Program-made: the position numbers and the translations under genes
The notes under the pieces: generated by a model
What the model was told of the DNA's origin: nothing
Database searches by the model: none
The model's input: only the letters and a program-made list of their open reading frames with translations
Shown here: one piece after another, positions 22,124 to 36,077 of the stretch
Numbering within the stretch: the stretch's first letter is position 1
Layout: every line of letters starts with the position of its first letter
NCBI RefSeq assembly: GCF_037975245.1
Contig: NC_092575.1
Span: 19,489,841 to 19,553,840 of the forward strand
Length of the DNA: 64,000 nt
Source: Apostichopus japonicus
Lineage: Eukaryota; Echinodermata; Holothuroidea; Aspidochirotida; Stichopodidae
Reading direction: 5' to 3'

Positions 22124-25100
22124 AGTGTGACGTCATCAAGGAAACAACCAGGTACCACCTTGAAGCAGATTTAATTTCCATTTTGCTGACTATATGCATG
22201 ATCCCATAATAGGCTATGTAATACACATATAGGGTATTATATTAAAAAGAGTAGCTAATGCATTTTACCATTGTATAAAGATAACACAAAATTATCAACA
22301 AAATCTATATAGTTACTGGTGAAAACTTCTACCTAAGACACATTATTATTTATAATCCTCAAAGACACTACTGATGAACAGATATTGAGAGTTAGTTACG
22401 TAACGTAATCATTTGTAGACTTACTACAAGTCGTTTTATGCATTTTGATGCCATTTTCACTGTGTCACTGAAACAACTACTTTGTAATACAACATCTGAT
22501 AATGGACTTACTATACACGGTGGTCAGAAATGTCGCAACTTTGTTTGGTTTTGATAGTGGTTGATCCCCACTCCCTCCCCTCGTGGACTTTCGCTGACCC
22601 ACTTTGCTATATACGATCATGTTTCCTGGTGGAAAAATATTATTTGTCAACCGCTCTTTACCACAGTTAGCTAAACAGTTTTAGAGAATTCTTGTAGGAA
22701 TAGTCGAAAAATAGACAATACAGAAATGAATACGGTCAGTTTTCCAAATATAGACCTTCTTATAGTTTCTTATCAATACCGGATATTTTTCTAGTAAAGG
22801 AAATAATTGTTACTATTTGCAAGGTCATAATAAGCATGTTAGCGGTTTTCGTGGACACCGCACCGTGCATGGGAAGACATATCTTACCTGTTACCTCCCT
22901 CTTCGCATACCATTGTCCTGATTTCACCGAAGAAATCACCAGTTTCTAACTTCCGGATTACTCTTCCTCGTTTTCTGCCAAGTTAAATAAGTGAAAACTG
23001 AAAACACGCTGCAAGAAAACTCACAAAACTTCAAGAAATTTATACATTTGAAAGGTATGGAAGCCATAAAGGGACATGCGAGATGTCGAGATACCGTGTT
23101 ATAAGAATACCGTGATAACTCGACCAAACTTACGTTATTTTTTGTCATTATGTATGTATATTAGATCCTCCTGCAAGCAGGAACTCGCGAAAAAAAAGAA
23201 GCATCATTGGCTTATCAAAGCCGAAAGCTGACCGAAGTCAGTCTCTTACATTCATATTTAACGTCCATGACTATGAATTGTTAATTGTCAACAACTCTGT
23301 AACTGGACGACATACATTAATCTGGGAGTGACTTGAACCGGGGACCTTATGATTGAAAGACAAAACTAAAACAAAATTAAAACAATTAAACTTTAAAGAA
23401 AATCATTTCCCCCCCCCCCCTTCTGTCGAGTAATTGTAAGTCTGTAACTTGGCAAAATGTATTTGTATTTAGTAGTGTGTACAACAGCCATTATCGGAAA
23501 ATAGTCCTAACTAGACCTACTGAGGGTGTCGTTGTGGCGTGTTTTCAGTCATTATAACTCTTTTGACGTTGAAGAGGATGAAATTAACTACTTATGGTCT
23601 AAAAATCTGTAGGATTGAAAGTGATTTATGGCGTTTTAGAAATTCTTGTGTGCAGGAACAGAAAGTTTCGGCAGCGAGAGCTCAAAATTTAAAAGGTGAT
23701 GGTAGGAATATTTGACTGTGAAAGATTAGCCCAAACAATCTGCCATCATGCGGTGGGTATAGGACATGTCAGTTGAAAACGCCTATCATAAGCCCCAACG
23801 GCCTTGAAAAGTGAAGAATTTAGTGTGCAAGTCAATAGAGCAATTAATTGTGGTACGACACCTTTATGCTTGTTTTGTCTCAGTAAAAACGAGAGGCCTT
23901 AGACTATGAACAGTCGTTTCAATGAAATAACTTTAAATCACGGAGGTTTAATGAGTTTGTCTATGTACGAATCATGTATCAAACAGTCGTGTTGGCTAAA
24001 TATTATTTTGAAAGCATGTTTTTTTTAAGCCAGTCGTTTGATTTAAATCACATTAAAATTAGATTATCGAGGTTGTAAGAGTTTCTCTACATGAGTAATT
24101 ATCAAGGCAACCGGCCCGTTTTCTAAACACGCATTACCATATATACATTCGTGACGTCACTAAAAGATTGATTCACGACACATAATCACATTATATGAAT
24201 ACTAATAACAGTTTTCTACCGTTATAATTACGTGTGGTATAAGTCAAGCACATATACCTATAAGTGCGCGGAAAGGTATACCGCTTTTCTTTAAATGCTC
24301 GCAATGACAAAATCTTCAAATAAGTCCATCAATATAAGGGATGCCTTTATACATGCAATGAATTATTTAAATTATTCTCCCACTCAGTTCTCCGACGTTT
24401 TCAAGAGGAAACGCAGCACTCAAAAACAAAACAGCTGATTGGAGACTATATGATTTAGCTACGCCGCACGGCAAGGATGAAGTGAAGTGGTCAGACCGAT
24501 GGGTATATTTGTGTATATATGCAATGATGTGAATAAATGTGACAAACCATTGAATAAATATTGCATATATATGATCCTTGCACAATTTAGACGCCTTGTT
24601 TATACATTGCGAATGTAAAACCCTTTGGGATTGAATTTAGAATGGAAATCATTAGTAAAGTACTCACTTTGAGAGCTTTCTAAGATGTATGAAATGATGT
24701 GTAAATGTTCATATATAGTGTCAGTTTACAGAAGAAACAGAAACAAACAAAGAAAAGTTTGTAATAATTCGTTTCTATGGCTACTTTCGCTATAAATAAA
24801 TGAACCATGATCTCTCTGTATGCAGAGAGTTCAACCTAGCAGAAATTAATTAGTTGTTCCAAATATTCCATCCCCATTGCATATTTGATTTACAAATATG
24901 TGATTCAGTTGGAGCTTAGTTTCAGTTAGCAAGACATCTGGCAACAGAAGGCTTGGCCGGTCGTTACAGCAGAAAAGTTAAAGAGATAGTGTGGGGCTCC
25001 CGACAACGGAAAAGAGAGAGAGGGGGCGGCATTTCCCCAAAAGAATGTTTATAGCAATGATCTTTACGAGGTGTTTCTTCGTCAACGAGGCTCCTTATGT

Positions 25101-27109
25101 GCCCAAATCATTTTTGTAAAAGAAAGATTTTCTTAATGCATAAATTGCATTTGCATTCACTTCCTTTCATCAATTCAGGTCAGTGCACATATGTTCATAT
25201 TTCTCTGACATATTCATCTATATATTTAATAGTAGTCTGAGCTCCATAACTCAGTAATTACAATCACGTTGTTCATGGTCTGGCGCAACACCCCTCCGCC
25301 TCCCCCCCCCCATCCCCAGATCACTACCATCGTTGCCAATCCAACAACAAACGCAATCTCACATTAGGCCAACACACTATAGATGAGAATCAATTTCACT
25401 TTACGTTTGCACAAATCAAAATTCTCTACCTTTACCATTGGTTGCAAGACTGAAGTGTTTTTAATTCACTAGAGATTTAATCAAATGTCTGCGCCGATTT
25501 CATGAAGTTAACACCATTCCATGCGTCCTCTGGAAATCTCATCGGCATTATCAGATTCAGTTTATCCACCTCCATAAATCCAACATGCCAAGTGAGGCAT
25601 CTGTATACATGACCAAGTAATTGGAAGATGAACGTAAAATGCCAATATACTCGTTATCCCCTCAAGCCAATATTGAATGGGCATTTGCTGTCTTATGTGA
25701 CTGAAAGCATGCAAACATCAACATTTCTGGTTAGATCAATCAGGGAGGTGTTCCCTGGATAAACAGGTCAACCCCCCCCCCCCCTCCCAAACTCGATCAA
25801 TGATGAAACCAAAGATGCAGTCGATTCCCCATTCTCTGGAGTATATATACGTACCCAATTACTTCCAAATATCCATCAGAGACAATAAACACCTCCCGTG
25901 CAACCTCTCCCTTTCTACAGAAGAGTTCTCCCGGGGTAACTATATTCATCTGCATCTTCAAGACAAGATCGTGGAGGAATTCCGGCTGACATCTCCTAAA
26001 GAAAGATACCTGAATAAAAGACGTAGCCGAAGGGAGAGGAGGGAGAACAGTGATAAAAAATTAATCCGCAACGATCTAACAGTCTAAGAGTTGGGTTGTG
26101 GTTGTACGGGAAGAATCATATTTGCTATATATATGCTATTTCAAGATTGCATTACAAAAAACAAAAACAATAAACATCAAAAACAGTTTCCGAAAGGACA
26201 AGATCATAGGGAACAGAACGGAACACCGACCCTGCACTTGGTTAACACTAAGTATTCCCGTATGCTATATATATATAGCAATGCTTTAATTCCAGTTCTA
26301 ACAGTGTTTTCGTAAGATTCTGGCCGAATCTATCATTTTAAAATAAAAGTGACTAAGTTTAATGTAAGTCTTACTTTCAGATAGAAATATTGATCATTTA
26401 TATCGAGATTGAAAGTGGTTATAAGTAGACTGCAGACATAAAAATCTTTACTAGTTTCAGTAAATGCCAGCATAATTTTTTTTTTAATTACGAAAAGGAT
26501 GTGAAAGCGATAACAATTTAACAAAGTGAGTTTGTAATTAGTAAGAAAAACAGCGGAAATAAAACATCAAATAAGGTAAAATTGAAAGTAAAGAAATATT
26601 ATAATAAAGGCTCTTATACTCCAAAATTGGATTTAAAAGAAAAGTAGCAACTCTGTACATAAATAGCATTTTAAAAGGGGAGTATATAGGATATATATAT
26701 AGGATCTTATTGCAGCGGGAAATCTTACATTGTAATTTTGACATAGTACAGAGCGGGTAAACCTATAGGATGAAGGCTGCAAGGCTGCTACAATTAGCCA
26801 GTATACGACGAACATTGAGTCTGTATGTATGTATAACCCTCGGTTTAGTACAATGATTCATTATTAACAGCTGCATAGCAACGAGTACACCAAAGATATT
26901 TCAAAGACCATTGACCGGGGTTAACTATACGGTCACAAACTGTGCTATATGCATCCTTTTCGAAAATAAAAACATGTTACCAAACTATTTGCTTAACCCT
27001 GTTTCGATTGTCTTTGCCATAAGACCACATCTCCTATTCTTATCATCAGTCTTGGTCAGGGCTAATTTTTCGACTCTCATACGAACAATGGCTTTCACGG
27101 ATAATGAGG

Positions 27110-27157
<48 letters not shown>

Positions 27158-30100
27158 ACGTATTTTTATGTTTTTCATATGTTAGGTTTACAGTCTTGTT
27201 CAGGGCAAAGGCCTTCTCACGCGACTTTACAACTTAACCCTGGTCATTGGTAACTTGTCACACCTACACACCAAAGTGTGCACAAGTCAAACAATCTCTC
27301 CTGGGCACCACAGTGCACCACAGCCACGTGTCCCCCGGTGGACTTCCCATAGGGTGCAGCCACAAACCGGCGCACGCAACTATATATACAAGTTACCTCG
27401 CAAGTCCCCATTTATACACCTGGGTGAAGAGAGGCAATGGGGGATAAAGTGCCTTGCCCAAGGACACAACGCAATGATCTGGCCAGGACTCGAACCTGTA
27501 ATCCTTTAGATCGTGTGCGCTAACTTTGAGGTCAATAGTGATGACCTTTAAATACATGAATCATGGGTGCTTACTTTGGGGTAAATAGTGATGACCTTTA
27601 ACACATGCATCGTGTGTGCTAACTTTGAGGTCAATATTGATGACCTTTAAATACATTCATCATGGGTGCTAACTTTGAGGTCAATAGTGATGACCTTGAA
27701 TACATGCATCATGTGTGCTAACTTTGGGGTCAATGGTGATGTTCTTTAGAACATGCATTAGATGTGCTATAACTTTGGGGTCAATAGTTAAATCATGCAT
27801 TATGTGCGCTAACTTTGGGGTCAATATCGATGACCGTTAAATACATGAATCATGTGTGCTAACTTTGGGGTCAGTAGTAATGACCTTTAATACATGCATC
27901 ATGCTTAATGTTCAATGAAAACTCACCTTTTTGAGAAACTTGAGATTAACATGTAAAGCTAGCTCGGTTCGTAACTTCGTTGGCAATAGTCCCAGGGCGT
28001 TGACGTCACCACGCCCGGTCATTTGACCCCTGTTATAGTACAATGGTACATATACGTATATAGGTTTTGCTCAGTTGACGGAGTGTTTAATGTAGGCATG
28101 AATTGAATACGTTAATAAAAAACAATGATATTATGTATAATATGATATAGCCTATATGATATAGCCTATGATATATAAAATGACATGATATATAATGTGT
28201 CCTTTCCATTCGTTTGTTCATTGTACGGGTACTTGTATACAAGGGCGGCGGAAGCACTTTTAATCTGGGGGGGGGGCACCGACATTAAAGGGCACTTTGC
28301 AAGAATTCGATTGGACTGATGCAGCCTTATATTTAGTACCCTTTATAACTCTTATTGTATTATCTTATTTGCGTATACGCATCACTCCATCAACGCCCCC
28401 CTCTCAAGGAAAATATGCATACCTGCACTGCAATATCCAATGTGCAAATTGGGAAACAAGGAACAAGTTTTCTTTTGAGACAAAATGAGGTGATATCATG
28501 CTAGTTGTAGGAATCTTCCGAATTAGAGTTTATTTCGTGTCAATTTCTTAACAAATTTTTTCCATTCGAAATAGCTTTGAGTTTAACCCAAAGAAATTCC
28601 TTAAAAGTCAGGGGCAAAGCCATGATTTGCAAAGTTGTATGCACGACTATCTGAGCGGAGCGCCACCATCGGTTGACGCGGAGCGTACAAGAAACTGTTT
28701 GGTTTCACAAACCCCTCAGAAGACTGGAAACGGCCCTTCCCGAGTGTTCATTCTGGTTCCCTGGCCTCTTGCTAACTTGAGACACCTCAATTTTTATGTA
28801 GAAAAAGGGCACATTTTTAACCTGAGGAAAAGTGGGGGGCACGTGCCCCTGTGCCCCCGGTTCCGCCGCCCTTGCTTGTATACTGCTTTACAGAAACCTA
28901 GATTCTTGAACATATAGCAAGGAAGCCGCAAGTTAATGGCATTCCAGTATCGCGTGATACATGTAATTTCTACGTGTTATATTACTCAAAATACATGACT
29001 ATTGACACATACAGTATACCTAACTACTGCTATGATTATGTAAAACATTTTTGGTTGTATCTAGTTTTTAATGAATAACTTTATTTTGTATCAAGTTGGA
29101 AATCATATTAAGCTTAACAAAATTGTGTTCATCTCATTGTTTGGGCCTTTGACGTTTCTCATTGTTTTGAAATTGGGGCTAAAATCTGCATAATCACGTG
29201 ATTGTATAGGGTACAAATCATCTGTAAATGAGATAACTTTGGTTGTCAGAACATGTGGTATCGCTTTATGTGTGTCCAAACTGGAATGCATTTACCGACC
29301 ATATGCCTTGCTTAACTTGCCACATTGAAAATCCGTAGAATTGTTCGTGGAGTTTTCATCCCATTTGCTTTAGTGTTGACCATTTGGTTACCATTTCCGG
29401 GCGTCGTCGTTTACCAACATATTTGAGCACAAAACTGCATGAGTCGATAATAAACTCTGCAGGTGGCATAAGTGTAGCTTATGGATTGTATTGGAATCCT
29501 AAAGTTGGGCCTTGACTTTGGAAATAATCAAATCGGTCACTGTATAAAAGATCTCTGCTTACATTAAAACAGCTTAAACAGGTGAAGAAGCCTGTGACGT
29601 AGATCAGTGATTACACATAATTATACTTGCACTGTGCAATATGACAAACTTCTAATTAAATTCGACACGGCTCCAGAGCGTTCTTTTGATTAAGCAACTA
29701 ACGGATATAACGTTATCAAGATCTCCTGTAATAAGAGACAACGCGGAGCTCATAATATAAACAAGAATAGCGAGTGTTTATAGAGACAATTCAACTACGA
29801 ATCTGGTATAAATATTTAGTCCTTGATTAATCAAGCTGGAATTTGTCTGTCATTTAAAATTTACGACTTCTTCAGCTGGTATAAATCAAAGCTGAATGTA
29901 GGCCAAGTTAGCCTATCATGCTTAAGTCATGTCAGTCTCACCTCATCCATGCATACTCGTACCATCTCAAGATTGGCTTCTGGACCTCGTGTGGAACTTT
30001 ATGCTCTCGCATATAACGTTTGGCGTTATCCTTTTAATGAGAGAGTAAAGATAACGAACAAATATAAGAAAGCAACAACTAGCAGCATAAAAAGACAACT

Positions 30101-31729
30101 GGTAATCTGATGATTGCTCAACCAGTTGTCTGATGATCGCTCAAACGCGTGAAACTCTGAGTAACAACTATTAGTGTTCCACTAGTCTCAACAATTCTCA
30201 CCTAAATATATATAGGCCCTTTATATATAGGCCCTATATATAGGCCCTATATAGGCCCTATATATAGGCCCTATATATAGGCCCTATATAAAGGCCCTAT
30301 ATATATATATATATATATATATACAAACGATATATACAAACGATAAATTACGCATGCGCACATCGTAGTTCCTGGTCAGGTCAACTGATACAATAAACAA
30401 ATATGTTCTATCCCTTTTTACATTTTGTAAAAATCTGTTTACATTTTGTAAACAATTTTTGCATACTGTTTTATGTCACAAGAACACTAGAGAATAACAA
30501 CGAGCATTGACTGATTGGTGAGGTTAGAAAGTTTAGCTTCCTGTACCTCTCCATGCATGAACATCATCAAGGATATAAGTATCCCTTTCAATGTATCGTC
30601 TCTCCTTATTTCATGAATTATTTTACGAATAACGATGTATTTAGCACGGTCAATCAAGTATAACGCTGGAGGAATACGACTTTATGAATGTTTGACCTCC
30701 TCCGTCCTGCTATTTTATTTGCGCATGCGCTGTTGGAACTTTCTGAAACGTCTAATACTTCACATTACAAATAGCTGGCGATACCAATCGCAGGCCTACA
30801 ACATATTTGTCGGAAATAACTCTGCATTTGTAATGAAAATGTTGCAACATATTATGCCATTTCGCACCATAGGAAGTCCTAACACCTCCCTTGTAATACA
30901 GTATGGGCCTACATTTATTCTAATACTAAACTTTTAGTGGTAGATCACCATGTTATTAACGTGACGTCATCGGAGTTGTTGTTTAGCAAAACTGATCATA
31001 TATTTGTTTTGCTAGTGAACCAATTATGATATCGAATTACCATGAATAAGCAGAGCATAATTTCTGCATATATGACGCGGTGAAGTCCTGCTATAGGCCT
31101 ATGCTTAATTTATAATATACGGACACCACCTAATGACGTTGTAAGATACATGTCATAAATCGATGTCTTAATTTGCTTGCAAGGACGAAATATAAGTCCT
31201 TCTCACTTATATCCGTAAAGAAAAACATTGCCTAAAAGTGGAATTATAATTCACCAAGCTTGGTATAATATATATTTGGATTGAGGCGTTAGAAACAAAC
31301 TTCGTTTCAACTTTCAAGTGACTTTGTACATCCCTTGAGACGGCGTGGTGTGAAATATGATACTGGCGAATACGAATGAGCATGTAAGGATCTCAGTCAA
31401 ATCAGAAAGGTTGCCTGCATTATGTTCATCAGCACTCTATAGGAGTGCTTTGAGGTGGGGGGGGGGGGGAGATAACATACCTTTGCTTATTGATCATTGA
31501 CATGGAATGTGTATAGCATGACGTTAGGTAGTTTGATCCTAATTCATTAAAACCAAATTTCAATTCCCAAAAATGTTTGTTATGAAATGTAAAAGGATGA
31601 CCAAACCGTTTACAGATTTTTTTTTATATATTTAGTTGTTCCTTGCATCATTTGCTCACAGATACTGCCAGAGTCCCCTGAGTGTGGTGGGCGGCGCGAG
31701 GGGGGGGGGGTCATTCAGGAAGCTAATTC

Positions 31730-31760
<31 letters not shown>

Positions 31761-34700
31761 ACTATATAACACTATGCATTCTTTGCTATATATTAATTGA
31801 ATGCTTGTATCTATATTCATATTTACATATATTTACATATAATATTTACATATTTACTCAATAACCAATGTTCTAAATTAATTCACTAGTTCTAAATGCC
31901 GAGAAAATATATACCAACATGTTATAATAACTTGTTGTTTTTGTTGATAGTTGATACTATTATTATTATTTCTTCTTGAGTTAACGATGGAAAACAGAGA
32001 TCTTACCACATGTCGTTCGAAAGTTAAACGCACTGATTTTCGGTTCTCTACCACCGTTCCAACTTGACCTGCCGATTGGAATGAAGACATACATGTAACA
32101 AAGAATAATTCGAATACCTGTCTCTTATATTTATTTCTATATCTACAGTATATCAGTTCTTGGTGTACTTATGGGATATGGAGCGTATATGCTAAATGGA
32201 GAGGATTACAGTGGCTGAGGGCAGAAGTAGTATTGTTCGATACAGGTGACAAAAGCCTACAGTGGAATTACAACCTTCCTTACCGGTTTCGAACCTCTGG
32301 ACATACAATCAGCGTCCCTAGCCTATAGTGGTTAGGGTGTCCGCATATTAAGCGGGAGGCCCGGGTTCGAATCCCGGTGGAGGTTGGAAGTTTTTTCACT
32401 GTTCTGGATTTTTCAAATAACTACAATTTCAATTATATATATATATTTCAGAGTTATTACTCTTTCTGACATGTAGTTTTGTGCTTGCAATTCGCTCTGA
32501 GAGGATAGCATTTAGAAATACGTCAGTTTGCAGAGGCTTAGCCCCCTAGAACCCACCAGCCTGGCTATTCCTCCGTGGTGGAAGCCCGCACTCCCAGCTA
32601 TAATAACATTGTATTGACCCTCCTAGTCAGAAATTCCCTCCTATACCTAAGTTCTATATGTTTTGTGTAATACACTTAAAGTGTTGTAGTGGTATCTGTA
32701 TAGGTCACCCAATATAACGTGCAGCAAAATAAATAGACTAGGATATATTCACAGTGGGCGGCACTCAGGCGAAATTCTCCATATACCATATATGCAACTT
32801 CCCTTAACTCCTATATACGTACTTTCAGTTTCGAAGATTGCGGGTTGTTTCCTTATTTCTAAAGATCTGGATACTGTATTACTTTCAAATATGAAGAGAC
32901 ATCCTTCAACATTGTGTGGTAAGCAAAAACGTCCCAAAATAGCATTATAAAGCGGTCTAGTAATTTTGAAACATAAACATTATAAAACTTTCACAGTCAG
33001 GTATTAGAGGGACCCAGTTATAAGACGGACATAATTTAGCACCAACTATGTCAATTTCGATTCAGAGAAGTATAAGTGACACACATAGTGGCTGGATAAA
33101 ATATACCACCAGTCAATTATAATTATTATGTACTTCTTAATCCGATAAGTTAACCGTGAACAAAACCACTTTCACTGACGCATTACGCAAGGACGTAGGA
33201 ACCGGGGGGCCGGGGGGCGCCAGCCCCCCCCCCCGTGAAAAATATGGAGGGGCGGAAGTATCATTCCGCCCCCCGCTTCGCAGGTCAGAAAACCCCTTTT
33301 TCATTTCCAAATGAGAAAAAAAATCTCATTTGGAGCACCAAATTGCAGCTAAGGCCAGGTGAAAATGCAAAATTATTTACAAAATGGAGTGGGTGTTGAA
33401 GTGTGCCATATTGCACCAAATTGTATCTGAGGCCACCTGGAAATGCAAAAAAAAAATCCAAAGGGGGAGGGGGACACCCCCTCCCCTTAGACCCCTCCCC
33501 CAGGCCGGTCATCAGTCTTCAGCCCCCCCCCCCACTCAAATGTACCTTCCTACGCCACTGGCATTACGAATACGTCTAGCAGGATCTGTATCTAATCTTC
33601 CTGAAAATATCAGTGTATAGCTTTAACAAACTTTGCCCACGTTTTCTATAGTTGCAGAAAATCAAATCAAATGCTTGAAGTTCTAAGCCTGGGGACAATT
33701 TTACGCTTGTACGAGCGATTGTTCTCTGTATAGTCCCTATATACGGGTGAAACGTTTCTGTGCACATCCATACATAATAAAAACTCATCTGAATACGAAG
33801 GCGAGAATCGAATCCAGCAGATAATATTTTGAAAGGCTGCTGCAGCAGAAGAAATGGAAGTATCATGCAGCCCCAAGTTTGCATGCATTTGGGGTTTCGG
33901 TTAAATCGATTGGGAATGACTTTCCAGAAGAAAGAAAGGGTTATCATTGATCAAACGATAGGCACCCTTCTAGACTGCCTCAACAAAAGAGTTTTTATAA
34001 GTGGAGATAACAGTAAATGTACTTAATTCTTTCCTCAACAGCTTAGGCTTATATTTGTATATAAGATCAAGTCATGCTAAGCAATATCGAGCGAAAATTC
34101 AAGTGATATCTTGCATCTAGCAGGTCTTGTGCTCGATTCCTGCTCGGCGAAACTATGATGAGGTTATTTTCATCGAGGTATTTATAATATATGATGTCAT
34201 ACCATTCGATTCAATTGAAAATTATTGTCCAATTTGGTTAACAAAATGCAAGCCATGGCTGTTAAAATTGGACAGCTACGTGGCATTAAGTACATGTGTA
34301 AGCACACCAGCCATTCGTACATCCTAAATATTATGCAAATATTCTCCATGATATGGTCGTATATAGGTAATTTACGACATGTGAGTTTCCGTAGTTGTTT
34401 ATATACTGGTCAAGGAGTTGGCGACTCATAGGGTTCTACAGATATCCTTTGATGTTTAATGACTTATGTGTTAACGTGTAGCGTTAATCAGCTTTTCGCT
34501 AGTCCCGTAGTTTGGGGCTGAAGTCATTGATGTATACGTACACTAGATTTGCCGTCTTTGCTATGGCATCTTGAAGTCAGCGTGTGTTTATTAGTTCAAC
34601 TTTATACTACCGATGCCAATAAAGACTCTGTATAATAGTCTTTGCATTTACATATTACCGACAAATTATGGGGAAATGGGCGATTTTCCATGTTGATTTT

Positions 34701-36044
34701 AAATTATTTTATATAACCCTCCACCTCCTCCCCCACCGACTCCCTGTAACACATCTCTCTCTCTCATACCTTCCCGAAAAGATTAATGATTACGTACCTA
34801 CGATGGTGGCAAACACGAAGACTCCTAACATATAACCTAATATCTGAACTACGAACCTGTGTGAGAGAAAAAAGGAATGACGTTAACAGCATTTTCAAGA
34901 CGTTTAACCCTTTGAAGTGAGACTACTGTACCGATTAAATCTCTTCGGTAGCAAAATCCAACCATGATATCTTATACGAAAAGAACGTTTATCTTAAAAC
35001 TGTCACAAACCGATGTCTTTTGACATTGTCTAAAGTCACCGTTAACTATAGTATTGTCATAGGTATAGGTTATATATATGGTAACCAATGATAGTAACTG
35101 AAACTAGTGTAACATCCAAGACGGTGGGGTATGGGATTTACTCATGTATTTAAGTATGTATTTGTAGCCCACGACAATACTTCGAACGGGTTGCATGAGA
35201 TCAGTGCATGAATTTCTGACATTTCGGCCGCAAGCGATAAAGACGTTAACGGGAATGTTTACATCCAGTCCTCAGTCCTGTAATCAACGTGACGTGGTCG
35301 TCAATGAACTTATTAACAAACGACTCCGGCCGGAATGCACAGCGTGTGGCATTTGAAATTATCTTTATCCTCCCTAATATCTATTTGACACACTACGAAA
35401 CCTTTTTTTTTGATGGGATACGAGTCAAGTTAAGTCAACAAGTCCAACCAACAGAACCCTTTACAATCATAATTTTAATAATTAGCATTTGTATAAAAAT
35501 AAAAAAAAACGTATTTGAAAGTTACTGTATTTATATCATGATGCTTCTAATGATGGTATAGGCTCATGTATAACGTTATGTGCATGATACGAAAAGCAAT
35601 TGTATACTTTACTCATTGGATGCGGGATATCAGGGTAAATTGTCCTTAACTCGACAATAAATATAGCCAAATGGACTAATAATAAAGTTCAAACTTGTCT
35701 TGGACACTATAGTCAATGTTAATATAAGGACACGTCTTGAAGACAGCCAGTAGTAACACGTGGTGTATGGGTTTCATCACCTCGTAGGTGTTATAATATT
35801 GCATTGAATTGACGCGACTTGGTATTTCATGCTGTGGCAATTATCGTTCTGTTGTGAACGGCTGAGTAATTAGACTACTAGTGTCATAAGTATGTTGCAT
35901 GGTTTGACAGAGAGATGAAATACAGTATGTCATATAGTTTCATCGGAATTTAAAATAAACCACATATCCTGCAGTACTTTATTCTTCATGGTATGGGTAA
36001 GACGAGACAACACATCGGGTTACACACACACACACACACACACC

Positions 36045-36077
<33 letters not shown>

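Noticed and set aside
25800-26087. 95-codon plus-strand frame
   Set aside because: It is antisense to CNG exon 6, which has splice sites and a clear cyclic-nucleotide-binding sequence on the other strand.
27510-27905. CRISPR-like spaced repeats
   Set aside because: A tandem array of 55-bp units grown from a SINE, with no unique spacers.
32311-32385. Possible tRNA gene
   Set aside because: It has box A and box B and an anticodon-like hairpin, but no paired acceptor stem, and copies elsewhere share its non-tRNA flanks, so it is a SINE.
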